Assembly (NCBI GenBank): GCA_013791675.1
Contig: VMTI01000123.1
Coordinates: 1 to 13,798, forward strand
Length of the DNA stretch: 13,798 nt
Reading direction: 5' to 3'
Source of the DNA: a bacterium
GTDB lineage: Bacteria > CG03
The notes beneath the pieces are model-generated. The model was not told the DNA's origin and ran no database searches. It saw only the letters and a program-made list of their open reading frames with translations. Shown here piece after piece: positions 1 to 7,198 of the stretch (positions within the stretch are counted from its first letter, which is position 1; every line of letters starts with the position of its first letter). The position numbers and the translations under genes were made by a program.

Positions 1-15
1 ACCTTAAATCCTAAG

Positions 16-33
16 TTGTGATATATATCACAA
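16..33. promoter_or_regulatory. Perfect 18-bp palindrome, candidate CRP-type or Rex-type operator
   Basis: TTGTGATATATATCACAA is its own reverse complement over all 18 bases. It contains TGTGA-N6-TCACA, the CRP/FNR-superfamily consensus spacing, and equally fits the Rex consensus TTGTGA-N6-TCACAA. It lies about 60 bp downstream of the last operon gene, so it probably belongs to the promoter of a gene to the left of the window. The A/T-rich centre and lack of a loop or T-run argue against a terminator. Confidence 0.5.
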
Positions 34-66
34 TTCAGAAAAACGGTTTAAAAATTCTTTTCGTCC

Positions 67-89
67 TGCCCGGCAAAGCGGCCGGCGCA
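67..89 (-). terminator. GC-rich hairpin just after the last gene, possible terminator
   Basis: The stem TGCCCGGC (67-74) pairs with GCCGG-GCA (81-89), with one bulged base at 86 and a six-base loop. It begins two bases past the TAA stop. The first T-run in the transcript direction (54-50) is about 13 nt further on, so this is not a standard intrinsic terminator. It may work weakly, or only protect the 3' end. Confidence 0.3.
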
Positions 90-90
90 T

Positions 91-1368
91 TTACACATCT
101 TTTTCATATTCGCAAACGATATCTCTCCCTTTTTCTTTAGCCTTATACAACGCCCTGTCCGATGATTTTATTAAATCTTCCGCGGTCAAACCGTCCGACG
201 GGAAAAAAGCCGTTCCCACGGAAATTGTCACGGGAGTTTCGCGCCTTACCGCCTCAACAATCTGCTGCGCTTTTTTTCGCGTATTATTTTTATCCGCCAC
301 CGGCATATACACACAAAACTCTTCACCTCCATAGCGTCCGGCCAAATCGGATTGGTAAATATTTTCCTTAATTTTGGCAGCCACTGATTTCAGCGCCTCA
401 TCCCCCATCGGATGGCCGTATGTATCATTGTATTTTTTGAAATTATCAAGATCGCACATAAAAAACGCGATTTTATAATCATATCGCCCGGCGCGGACAA
501 TTTCCTCATTCAAACGGCTCATAAAATACTTCCTCAGGAAAAGCCCCGTCAGGCCGTCTATTCTTGAAAGCTCCCGCACTTTTTCATAAAGAAGCATTTT
601 TTCATAGCCCATCGCCACCTGCGACGCTATAACCGCGGCGTTTTTAATCTGCAAAGAGTCAAGTTTTCCCCTTGCCATGACCGAGCCGAGCTTCTTCCCC
701 CCGGCCACAAGATTAAATTCGTAATATTCCTCCCCCTGCTTATTCTGTATTTTGCCGAGCATGGATTTCCAGAGGCCGGCTTCATCCGCCGAAAGGTTCT
801 TGGAGCATAAAATTTCGTTCTCACCGCCCGCCGAGCTAAAAAAAGCGAGCGCATCCACACCGAGTTTCAGTGAAAAAGTCTCAATCGCTTTCTTCGCGAG
901 TTCCTTCCCGTCCGAAACGGATTCTATGGCTTTTGAGAGCTCATAAAGTTTTTCGTATCTTTCAATTTCGGATTCATTTTTTTTAATTTCCTTTTCAGTT
1001 TCGGAATTTTCCGCATCCGATATAAGAAGCTCCTTTTCAAGCCGGCCGTATTTTATTTTAAAATCTCTGTAATTTTTTTTCCGCACCGCCAGTATTTTAA
1101 AATCGGGAACAACTAAAAAGAGCGCCAGCGCCGCGTACATATAACGCATCTCGCCGCCGAACAACACAAGCAATACGGCTGCTGTAACAGAAACGAATAA
1201 TTTGACGGCTGTGTTCAATTTCCCCGGCGGTATTGAAAAAATAAGAAGCATACCCAAAGAAGCCGCGAGAAAAATACTGTGCCGCCCTATATCTGCAAAA
1301 AACACAGCGGGCAAAGCCGCCGCCGTAAAAAACAGCATCATACTCAGGCACCTTTTGCCGCCGCTCAT
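91..1368 (-). CDS. Second membrane-bound GAF-GGDEF diguanylate cyclase, I-site lost
   Basis: 425 residues, similar in plan to the preceding cyclase. It has a hydrophobic N-terminal region with about four membrane segments (8-95), a strongly charged coiled coil (~97-145), a divergent GAF-like domain (~140-262) and a GGDEF domain (~265-420). The active loop GRYGGEEF (344-351) and the CDLDNFKKYND motif (Asp306) are intact, so cyclase activity is expected. At the I-site position the residues are YQSD (338-341), with Tyr in place of the Arg of RxxD, so product inhibition at that site is probably lost. The ATG shares bases with the previous TGA (ATGA), after GGGGTGA. The two proteins are probably old paralogues: the domain order matches while the sensor parts differ strongly. 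This is the last gene of the operon in view. Confidence 0.93.
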   Translation of the reverse strand: MSGGKRCLSMMLFFTAAALPAVFFADIGRHSIFLAASLGMLLIFSIPPGKLNTAVKLFVSVTAAVLLVLFGGEMRYMYAALALFLVVPDFKILAVRKKNYRDFKIKYGRLEKELLISDAENSETEKEIKKNESEIERYEKLYELSKAIESVSDGKELAKKAIETFSLKLGVDALAFFSSAGGENEILCSKNLSADEAGLWKSMLGKIQNKQGEEYYEFNLVAGGKKLGSVMARGKLDSLQIKNAAVIASQVAMGYEKMLLYEKVRELSRIDGLTGLFLRKYFMSRLNEEIVRAGRYDYKIAFFMCDLDNFKKYNDTYGHPMGDEALKSVAAKIKENIYQSDLAGRYGGEEFCVYMPVADKNNTRKKAQQIVEAVRRETPVTISVGTAFFPSDGLTAEDLIKSSDRALYKAKEKGRDIVCEYEKDV

Positions 1369-2729
1369 TTCAAATCACCCCGCGAGACAACCCTGTCCCG
1401 CCCTTTTTTCTTGCCCTCATACAGAGCCTCGTCGGCAGCGACGATGATTTTAGCTTCTTCCCTGTAATCCTGAAAACTTGAAACACCCACCGTCACGGTG
1501 ACTCCCGCGTATTTGCCGTCAAAATCAAATCTTTCCTTCTTTATCGTTTTTCTTATATGCTCCGCAATTACGAGACCTCTTTTTAAATCCGTCCGCGGCA
1601 GTATCACCGAAAATTCCTCGCCGCCGTAACGGCCGACGATATCGGTGGTGCGGAGGCTTTTTAAAATTCCAGCGGAAACCCGTCTAATCACCTCGTCTCC
1701 GGAGGGATGTCCGAAATCATCGTTAAATTTTTTGAAGTGATCTATATCCAGCATCAGGAAAACAAATTCCTCGCCGTGCCTTGAGGCTCTTGAAATTTCT
1801 TCTCTCAGCCGTTCCATAAAATACGAATGATTATACAGTTCCGTAAGATCATCCGTTATTGAAAGATTCTGCGTTGTTTCAAAAAGCTTCACATTCTCAA
1901 CCGCCAGCGAAGAAAGAGTCGCTATTAAAGTCAGCACTCTCAATTCGGACGGCGACAACTTTCCCGCTTCATCCTTCACTTTTATTATGGACTGAATTTT
2001 TTCTCCGTCAAAAACAGGACAGGCTATTATAGACGCGGCATCTCCGGAATTATACAAATCAAATTTGTAATCCCTGTCGGTGTTTTCTATATATACAGAT
2101 TTTTGGGTTGATTGCACCCAACTGTCGCAGGCGTCCTGAGCCTGTTTTATCAGACTCACTTCGGCTTCCGGGAAAATACTCCGCGTAAATTTTATTATAA
2201 ACATGGAAATATCTTTCAGAGAAAAAGTCGTGCCGAGTTTCAGTGAAAATTCCGCCATTTTTTCATAACTTGCTATGCCCTTTTTCAATTCGGGAATAAG
2301 TTTCGCTCCCTGCTTTTGGGCTGTTTCAATTTCCGCGATTTTCATCTGCATATTTTCAAGCAGTATTTTGTTCCGTCCGCAATCATCTTCTTCTCTGCTT
2401 ATATGCAAGCTCAAAAAGTAAACGATTCCCCAGTAAATTAAAATAGCGGCAGCTCCAAAAACTTTCACCGCAAGGGAGCCCGTAATAACGGCTGTTATCG
2501 CAACCAGCGTTGACAGAACCGCAATCACGGCCGCCGCATACGCGGAAAAATAAAGGAATGCGGCGATTTGAATAAAAACAAAAACTATAAAATAAGTTTC
2601 CGGGGACTCCGCTTTTATCAGGGCATACAAAACGGCCCAGAAACCCGCGAACATTAAAAGAACGAAAACACAATCAAAAACTAATTTTTTCAGAGAATGC
2701 TTCCCGTTATTCACTCTTAATCCAGCCAT
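1365..2729 (-). CDS. Membrane-bound GAF-GGDEF diguanylate cyclase with intact product-inhibition site
   Basis: 454 residues. About four transmembrane helices (16-110) are followed by a coiled-coil stretch (~115-155), a GAF-like sensor domain (~155-287) and a GGDEF domain (~288-450). The active loop is GRYGGEEF (366-373) and the metal-binding motif is LDIDHFK with Asp328. An I-site RTTD (360-363) sits exactly five residues before GGEEF, as in PleD, so feedback inhibition by c-di-GMP is expected. It should make cyclic di-GMP from two GTP at the inner membrane; the GAF ligand is unknown. The ATG lies inside the debranching-enzyme gene (23-bp overlap) with only a weak GTGAG before it. The next cyclase begins at an ATGA overlap. 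Placement in the glucan operon suggests output linked to sugar supply (inference). Confidence 0.93.
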   Translation of the reverse strand: MAGLRVNNGKHSLKKLVFDCVFVLLMFAGFWAVLYALIKAESPETYFIVFVFIQIAAFLYFSAYAAAVIAVLSTLVAITAVITGSLAVKVFGAAAILIYWGIVYFLSLHISREEDDCGRNKILLENMQMKIAEIETAQKQGAKLIPELKKGIASYEKMAEFSLKLGTTFSLKDISMFIIKFTRSIFPEAEVSLIKQAQDACDSWVQSTQKSVYIENTDRDYKFDLYNSGDAASIIACPVFDGEKIQSIIKVKDEAGKLSPSELRVLTLIATLSSLAVENVKLFETTQNLSITDDLTELYNHSYFMERLREEISRASRHGEEFVFLMLDIDHFKKFNDDFGHPSGDEVIRRVSAGILKSLRTTDIVGRYGGEEFSVILPRTDLKRGLVIAEHIRKTIKKERFDFDGKYAGVTVTVGVSSFQDYREEAKIIVAADEALYEGKKKGRDRVVSRGDLK

Positions 2730-4512
2730 TTGCGAAACTCACATACAGCAGCGCCGCGACGGACCATGCCTGATGTATGCATCCTCTGCCGTAATAAGGC
2801 TCGTCAGCGTCAAATATCTCGGAGACACAATCAATTCCCGCTTTTTTAAAATGGCCCGTCCATATTTTTTCAAACCCCGCGCGGGAGGGTTTCCGCAGAG
2901 CATAATAAAACTGCAGAAGCCACGGCCACACCGTTCCCTGATGATACGCGCTATCTCTTTTTTCAAGATTCCCCCGGTATATCCCTTTGTATTCGCGCGC
3001 TTTTCTGTCAAGCGTCCGCAGTCCGAAAGGCGTGAGCAGTTTCTCGTCAATAATTTTCATAGCTTTTGAAACGGCATCAGACGGAAGAACATCTTTCATA
3101 ATAGCGAGAGTTATTATCTGATTCGGCCTCAAACTCTTATCAGCTTGACCGCCGAGGTCTATTAAATCAGCCATATAGCCCTCTTTAAGAAAATATTTTT
3201 CTTTAATTGATTCGGCGGCTCGCGCTGCAAGAATTCCCGAATCAGGAACGCCCATAGCGGCTGCGAATTTCAAGGCGTTATACCACAAGCCCTGGATTTC
3301 AACAGGTTTTCCCGCCCTGGGCGTTATCGGGCGGCCTTGAAAAACAGCGTCCATCCATGTGAGGGCCTTGCCTTTCTGCTCCGCCGTTATAAGCGCGTCC
3401 GAGGGATCCATTTTTATGCCGAAATCCGTTCCCATTCTGTAATTTTTTATAATTTCGCTCACCGGTTTTTTCATTTCTTTTAAAAAACTATCGCGGGCGC
3501 CGAAATTTCTGCGGTATTCCGAAAGTGCCCAGATAAACCACAGCGACGCGTCAACAGCGTTGTAAGACGCTTTATTCGCCTGCGTTGAAAAAATATTCGG
3601 CAGCAGGCCGTTCCGTAGCGAGGCGCCCGCGCTTCTGAAAATCTTTTTTGCCGTTTCTTTTCGCCCCGTGCATAGAAGAAGCCCCGGCATGGAAATCATC
3701 GTATCCCTGCCCCATGCCTCAAACCAGTGGAATCCGGCGACGATTTCTCCGTGCGCGTCAAAATCAAGAGATTTCAGCAGAAGTTTTTCAAAAAAAGAAT
3801 TTTTGCATTTGAAATTTTTCAAAAATTCCTTTCCCCTGCGCAGCCTCTGCCCGGTAAAATCCATCTTCTGGTACCTGCTCAAAGCGGCGGCGCCGGACGA
3901 AAAAACAATTCTGAACTCACCGCCCTTTTTGATATCCGTTTTCCAGAATCCGGGAGAAAACAGCATCTCGCGACAGCTCCCGTCTCTTATTTTGTCCTCG
4001 GAATAATAAGCGTTCTTAATCTTTTTTTTGCTTATAAAAGCGCTGTCACCTTTAAAAAAACAAACTGTTTCCGGCGTTTTCAGGCTGCCTCCGCCCGCGT
4101 GTGCGCGAAAACTGATATCATCAGCATTAGCTCTCAGATAATGACTCAACCTCATTGAAAAAAAAGGCCGGATTTCCAGAGGATCGGGGCATTTCCCGTA
4201 TTCGGCGCGATAACAAAATTCCACCGCGTTTTTACGGGGGGACAATGATATTTCTTCAATAAGCGTAAAATTTTTTCCCGACAAAGCGTACTTAACGCTC
4301 GGGGAGACCTGCAGAAGAACAACTTTTGTCAAGCCGGCGATTTTAACGGAATTGAGCAGATTATACCGCGTCAGATTGCGGGATTCCATAAGCAGAGAAT
4401 GGAATCTCCGTGAGTTTTTTCTATCGGATGTTTGTGAAGAATATCCGCCTAACTCATTTGTCAGAAGCCATTCCTCGGCGGGCTTTATGTTTTTTCTGCT
4501 TTCAGTCGTCAA
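2707..4512 (-). CDS. Glycogen-debranching enzyme, amylo-alpha-1,6-glucosidase (GH133)
   Basis: 601 residues, somewhat shorter than many family members (about 650-700). There is no signal peptide, so it is cytoplasmic. The N-terminal domain opens with EWLLTNELGGYSS (14-26) and SRRFHSLL, the hallmark of bacterial/archaeal debranching enzymes. The C-terminal (alpha/alpha)6 glucosidase domain (~235-600) carries GFHWFEAWGRDTM (260-272), NAVDASLWF (318-326), TWMDA (385-389), EIQGLWYNAL (405-414), RPNQI and YHQGTVWPWL (523-532). It removes alpha-1,6-linked glucose from branched dextrins, here presumably those imported by the ABC system. No glucanotransferase or phosphorylase gene is in view. The TTG start is preceded by AGGAAG at about 9 nt. 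A later ATG (codon 42) would cut off the conserved N-terminal motif. It overlaps the small gene before it by 11 bp and the cyclase after it by 23 bp. Confidence 0.93.
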   Translation of the reverse strand: MTTESRKNIKPAEEWLLTNELGGYSSQTSDRKNSRRFHSLLMESRNLTRYNLLNSVKIAGLTKVVLLQVSPSVKYALSGKNFTLIEEISLSPRKNAVEFCYRAEYGKCPDPLEIRPFFSMRLSHYLRANADDISFRAHAGGGSLKTPETVCFFKGDSAFISKKKIKNAYYSEDKIRDGSCREMLFSPGFWKTDIKKGGEFRIVFSSGAAALSRYQKMDFTGQRLRRGKEFLKNFKCKNSFFEKLLLKSLDFDAHGEIVAGFHWFEAWGRDTMISMPGLLLCTGRKETAKKIFRSAGASLRNGLLPNIFSTQANKASYNAVDASLWFIWALSEYRRNFGARDSFLKEMKKPVSEIIKNYRMGTDFGIKMDPSDALITAEQKGKALTWMDAVFQGRPITPRAGKPVEIQGLWYNALKFAAAMGVPDSGILAARAAESIKEKYFLKEGYMADLIDLGGQADKSLRPNQIITLAIMKDVLPSDAVSKAMKIIDEKLLTPFGLRTLDRKAREYKGIYRGNLEKRDSAYHQGTVWPWLLQFYYALRKPSRAGFEKIWTGHFKKAGIDCVSEIFDADEPYYGRGCIHQAWSVAALLYVSFANGWIKSE

Positions 4513-4813
4513 ATTTAACGGCTTCCTGAGAAAGCGGTGTGCTGCTTTCCTTCTGCAGAGACATTATAAAATCACCGGTTTTTTTAAGAATTTTTATATT
4601 AATTTTCAGTTCTCTTATAACATCATCAAGGGCTCCCCTGTATTCTTTTGAACCGAGATTGTACGTCGGCGGTGTGCCGGTTTTGCTCTCATCCTCAAGC
4701 TGCTCAATCAGAAATTTTATCTCGCCCTTCATTTTTTTCAGACTGGCAGGCATTTTCTTAATATCCTGCATCTGTTTTCTCAAATTGGCTATCAGCTCTT
4801 CCTTGCTCTTCAC
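4502..4813 (-). CDS. Small charged helical protein of unknown function
   Basis: 103 residues, starting at GTG with the operon's clearest Shine-Dalgarno. I do not recognise a family. No signal peptide, membrane segment or cysteine is visible, so it is probably cytoplasmic. The sequence suggests two long amphipathic helices, about 3-43 (rich in Lys/Glu, with Leu and Ile spaced as in coiled coils) and 54-92. They are separated by a Thr-Pro-Pro-Thr-Tyr-Asn turn region (TGTPPTYNLGSKEY). The tail is Ser/Asp-rich. It lies between the amylase and debranching-enzyme genes, 9 bp after the first and overlapping the second by 11 bp, so it should be made together with them. A helical-hairpin adaptor or chaperone for a neighbour is possible but nothing proves it. 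Good translation signals and tight packing argue that it is a real gene. Confidence 0.75.
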   Translation of the reverse strand: MKSKEELIANLRKQMQDIKKMPASLKKMKGEIKFLIEQLEDESKTGTPPTYNLGSKEYRGALDDVIRELKINIKILKKTGDFIMSLQKESSTPLSQEAVKFDD

Positions 4814-4817
4814 TTTA

Positions 4818-4824
4818 TCCTCCT
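4818..4824 (-). promoter_or_regulatory. Strong Shine-Dalgarno overlapping the amylase stop codon; sets a GTG start
   Basis: AGGAGGA on the minus strand shares bases with the amylase TAG stop (4825-4823) and lies 4 nt before GTG at 4813. Ribosomes ending the amylase could restart directly on the small gene that follows. Confidence 0.7.
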
Positions 4825-7132
4825 AATCACTCTGCGAAAAACAGAAAACGTCGGAACTTGCGGCTTCCGTTTTGATCACAACCTGCCCTTTTTTAATTTT
4901 ATATTTTCTGCCCGTAAATATGCTTTTGTAAAAGCCGCCCGCGGGCACATATTCAGGCAGCTTTAAAACCAGCTTGCGCTTTTGCTTGTGGGCGTTGAAA
5001 ACAACTATAACGCTGTCCTGAAAATAATGTTTTATGTATGCCCACAGCTTATCTTCCGTCAAAAGATCGTCGTGACGCCCCATTGTAACGGCGGGAGATT
5101 TCGCTCTGGAATGAAGAAGTTTTGAAACATGGTCAAAAACGTCTTTCTCATTTTTTCCCGTATTATCAAACATCATCATTCTTCTGTTGTCCGGGTCGGC
5201 GGCGCCCGTCATAGCTATTTCATCCCCGTAATAAATCATCGGAATTCCGGGATTTGTCAGAAGAAAAGTGAAGGCGTTTTTTATCTTTCCATAACTTTCG
5301 GGATTATCTACCCGGGGAGGATTCTCCCATCCTATTTTCTTTTCATCTCCCGTAATATCGCCGTCGGCATAAGCCATAAAACGCGGAAAATCGTGATTTC
5401 CCAAAAGAGGCGACATATAATAAACGTTCTTGTAGTTTTCAAGCGAATCCCCAAGCTGCTCTGAAAGCATTTTGTAATTTTCTTTCCCGAGGGCGAACAC
5501 GTCTCTTATGGGCCAGTAAAGCGGAAAATCAAACTGTCCGTCCAGCATTTCCGCGGAAACAAAACTGTTTATGTCTTTTCTTGACGCTATGGATTCCCCC
5601 ACCATATAAAATTTACTGCCAAAGGTTTCTTTCGTCGCCCCAGCGAAAGCTTTCCAAAAATTATAAGGAATGTGCTTAACCGCATCCAGCCTCGCTCCGT
5701 CAAAGCCGAATTCTTCTATCCACCACAGCGCGTTTTTTACCACAGCCTCAACGGCTTTGCCGTTACTGTAATCAAATGAGGGTAAAAAAGAATCAAACCA
5801 TGTGGTGAAAGGATATTCATCAAATTTTCTTATGTTCTTTTCTCCGTTGGGAAGTTCCAGTTTTCCAAACCATTCAGGGTGTTCTCCATACCACGGATGT
5901 TCCGTGTGCACATGATTGAAAACCATATCATCTATCACTTTTATCCCGTGGGCATGAGCCGTTTTAATCATAGCTTTTAAATCAGCTGCGCTTCCGAAGC
6001 GCTCTTCTGTTTTAACGAATGAAGCCGGCCAGTAACCGTGATAGCCCGTAAAATAGCGGTGCGGCGGAAGCGCGTCCTTAAAAGCTCCTCCCACATTGTC
6101 TATAACCGGCGAAATCCAGATGCAATTTACTCCCAGACGCGCGAAATATCCATCTTCAATTTTCTGCTTTATTCCGGCGAAATCACCGCCCATATAATTT
6201 GCCTTCGGACTTAATCCATCCATCACTACGGGATTATCATTGGATTTGTCGCCATTATAAAACCGGTCTGTCATCAAGCTGTATATAACAGTCTGAGGCC
6301 ATGAAGGTTCTTCTGAAAAATTTTTCGGTATTATACACATAGGCGAGAAATTACCATCCCTGTCCGAAGCCCATAAATAGACGGTTTCCAGGCCTTCTCC
6401 TTCAGGCAGAGAAAAACTTACTGAAGTTCCGTCATAAACTTTCTCTCTCACTTCCCCCCGGTAGTACAGTATTACCTTATAGCCTTTAAAAGCATCGTCA
6501 AAATACGAGAATACAAGTTTCCATTTTCCGCCCTCAAGACTTTCTCTCTTCTGAAAAGGTGTTTTAACTTTTTTTTCCTTGATACTTAAAATGGAATTAA
6601 AACCGCCGAAGCCGTCCGCGGATTTTTCGGGATTTGCCGGGTCAGTTATCCATTTCCCGTCAATAACTAATTTATAGCTGTGAATACCAGGCGGCACCGT
6701 CATCAAAATTTCAAACTTTCCGGATGATGTCTTTTCCATAATATCTGAATTAGCATTCCATCCGTTAAAACTTCCGGCGACAGACACTTTCTCCGTCGTG
6801 GCTTCCGGTGTATAAATAAATAATTTTGAAGAAATTTTTTTTATCATGAGCGGCAGAGTTATTTCGGATATTTCCCCATCCGCTTTGGTTATTTTTAAGT
6901 TTATAAGCTCAAGGCCTTCTTTTTCAGGCAGCTTCAGAAAAAAAGAATCATCTTTCTCATAAGTGAAACCGGCGAAAGGCGAAACAATGTCTGTCACCCC
7001 TTTTATAAAAAGCGTTACGTGTATCTCTTCCCCCGGCAAACCCGCCCTCGGCTCCGTGGCAAAAATAGGGACGGAGGTAATTAACATTACAACAAATCCG
7101 ATTATTCTAAAAATTACTTTTAAAAATGGCAT
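4823..7132 (-). CDS. Exported GH13 alpha-amylase-family enzyme with an N-terminal glycogen-binding module
   Basis: 769 residues. A signal peptide with probable cleavage after Ala25 (VPIFA/TEP) precedes an N-terminal beta domain (~30-100). Next come a CBM48-type module (~104-184; GSFNGW with Trp125, Lys154, Trp161, Asn179), a second E-set-like region (~203-268), the GH13 barrel (~277-675) and a C-terminal beta domain. Catalytic signatures are complete: DDMVFNH (401-407), GFDGARLDAVKH with nucleophile Asp483, MVGES with acid/base Glu513, and LLGNHD with Asp581; PGIPMIYYGDE is also present. It should hydrolyse alpha-1,4 links in starch-like glucans outside the cytoplasm. The exact product and GH13 subfamily are not assignable by eye. 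No Shine-Dalgarno precedes the ATG, unlike its neighbours, and the start lies inside an inverted repeat. An internal ATG at codon 16 would leave too short a signal peptide. Confidence 0.95.
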   Translation of the reverse strand: MPFLKVIFRIIGFVVMLITSVPIFATEPRAGLPGEEIHVTLFIKGVTDIVSPFAGFTYEKDDSFFLKLPEKEGLELINLKITKADGEISEITLPLMIKKISSKLFIYTPEATTEKVSVAGSFNGWNANSDIMEKTSSGKFEILMTVPPGIHSYKLVIDGKWITDPANPEKSADGFGGFNSILSIKEKKVKTPFQKRESLEGGKWKLVFSYFDDAFKGYKVILYYRGEVREKVYDGTSVSFSLPEGEGLETVYLWASDRDGNFSPMCIIPKNFSEEPSWPQTVIYSLMTDRFYNGDKSNDNPVVMDGLSPKANYMGGDFAGIKQKIEDGYFARLGVNCIWISPVIDNVGGAFKDALPPHRYFTGYHGYWPASFVKTEERFGSAADLKAMIKTAHAHGIKVIDDMVFNHVHTEHPWYGEHPEWFGKLELPNGEKNIRKFDEYPFTTWFDSFLPSFDYSNGKAVEAVVKNALWWIEEFGFDGARLDAVKHIPYNFWKAFAGATKETFGSKFYMVGESIASRKDINSFVSAEMLDGQFDFPLYWPIRDVFALGKENYKMLSEQLGDSLENYKNVYYMSPLLGNHDFPRFMAYADGDITGDEKKIGWENPPRVDNPESYGKIKNAFTFLLTNPGIPMIYYGDEIAMTGAADPDNRRMMMFDNTGKNEKDVFDHVSKLLHSRAKSPAVTMGRHDDLLTEDKLWAYIKHYFQDSVIVVFNAHKQKRKLVLKLPEYVPAGGFYKSIFTGRKYKIKKGQVVIKTEAASSDVFCFSQSD

Positions 7133-7198
7133 AAATTAAATAACTTGTTCTCTTTAAATCTTGAAATTATTAGCAATTAAATTACCTCCGTCCCTATT
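7064..7198. repeat. 19-bp perfect inverted repeat enclosing the amylase start codon
   Basis: The left arm (7064-7082) reads AATAGGGACGGAGGTAATT on the plus strand, and the right arm (7180-7198) is its exact reverse complement. The 97-nt interior is strongly A/T-rich and contains the amylase ATG and first codons. The right arm touches the binding-protein stop codon (7197-7199). The left arm encodes amylase residues 18-23, within the signal peptide. In RNA the arms would close a long stem around the amylase start. I did not notice another copy of the arm in this window. The layout resembles a REP-type doublet or small inverted-repeat element, but the identity is unproven. Confidence 0.8.

Noticed and set aside
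3727..4158. Plus-strand open frame of 143 codons
   Set aside because: It is antisense to the debranching-enzyme gene, whose conserved motifs run through the region; the translation has no recognisable domain.
7133..7196. Possible promoter for the amylase gene
   Set aside because: The stretch is too A/T-rich for -10 matches to mean anything, and no matched -35/-10 pair stands out.
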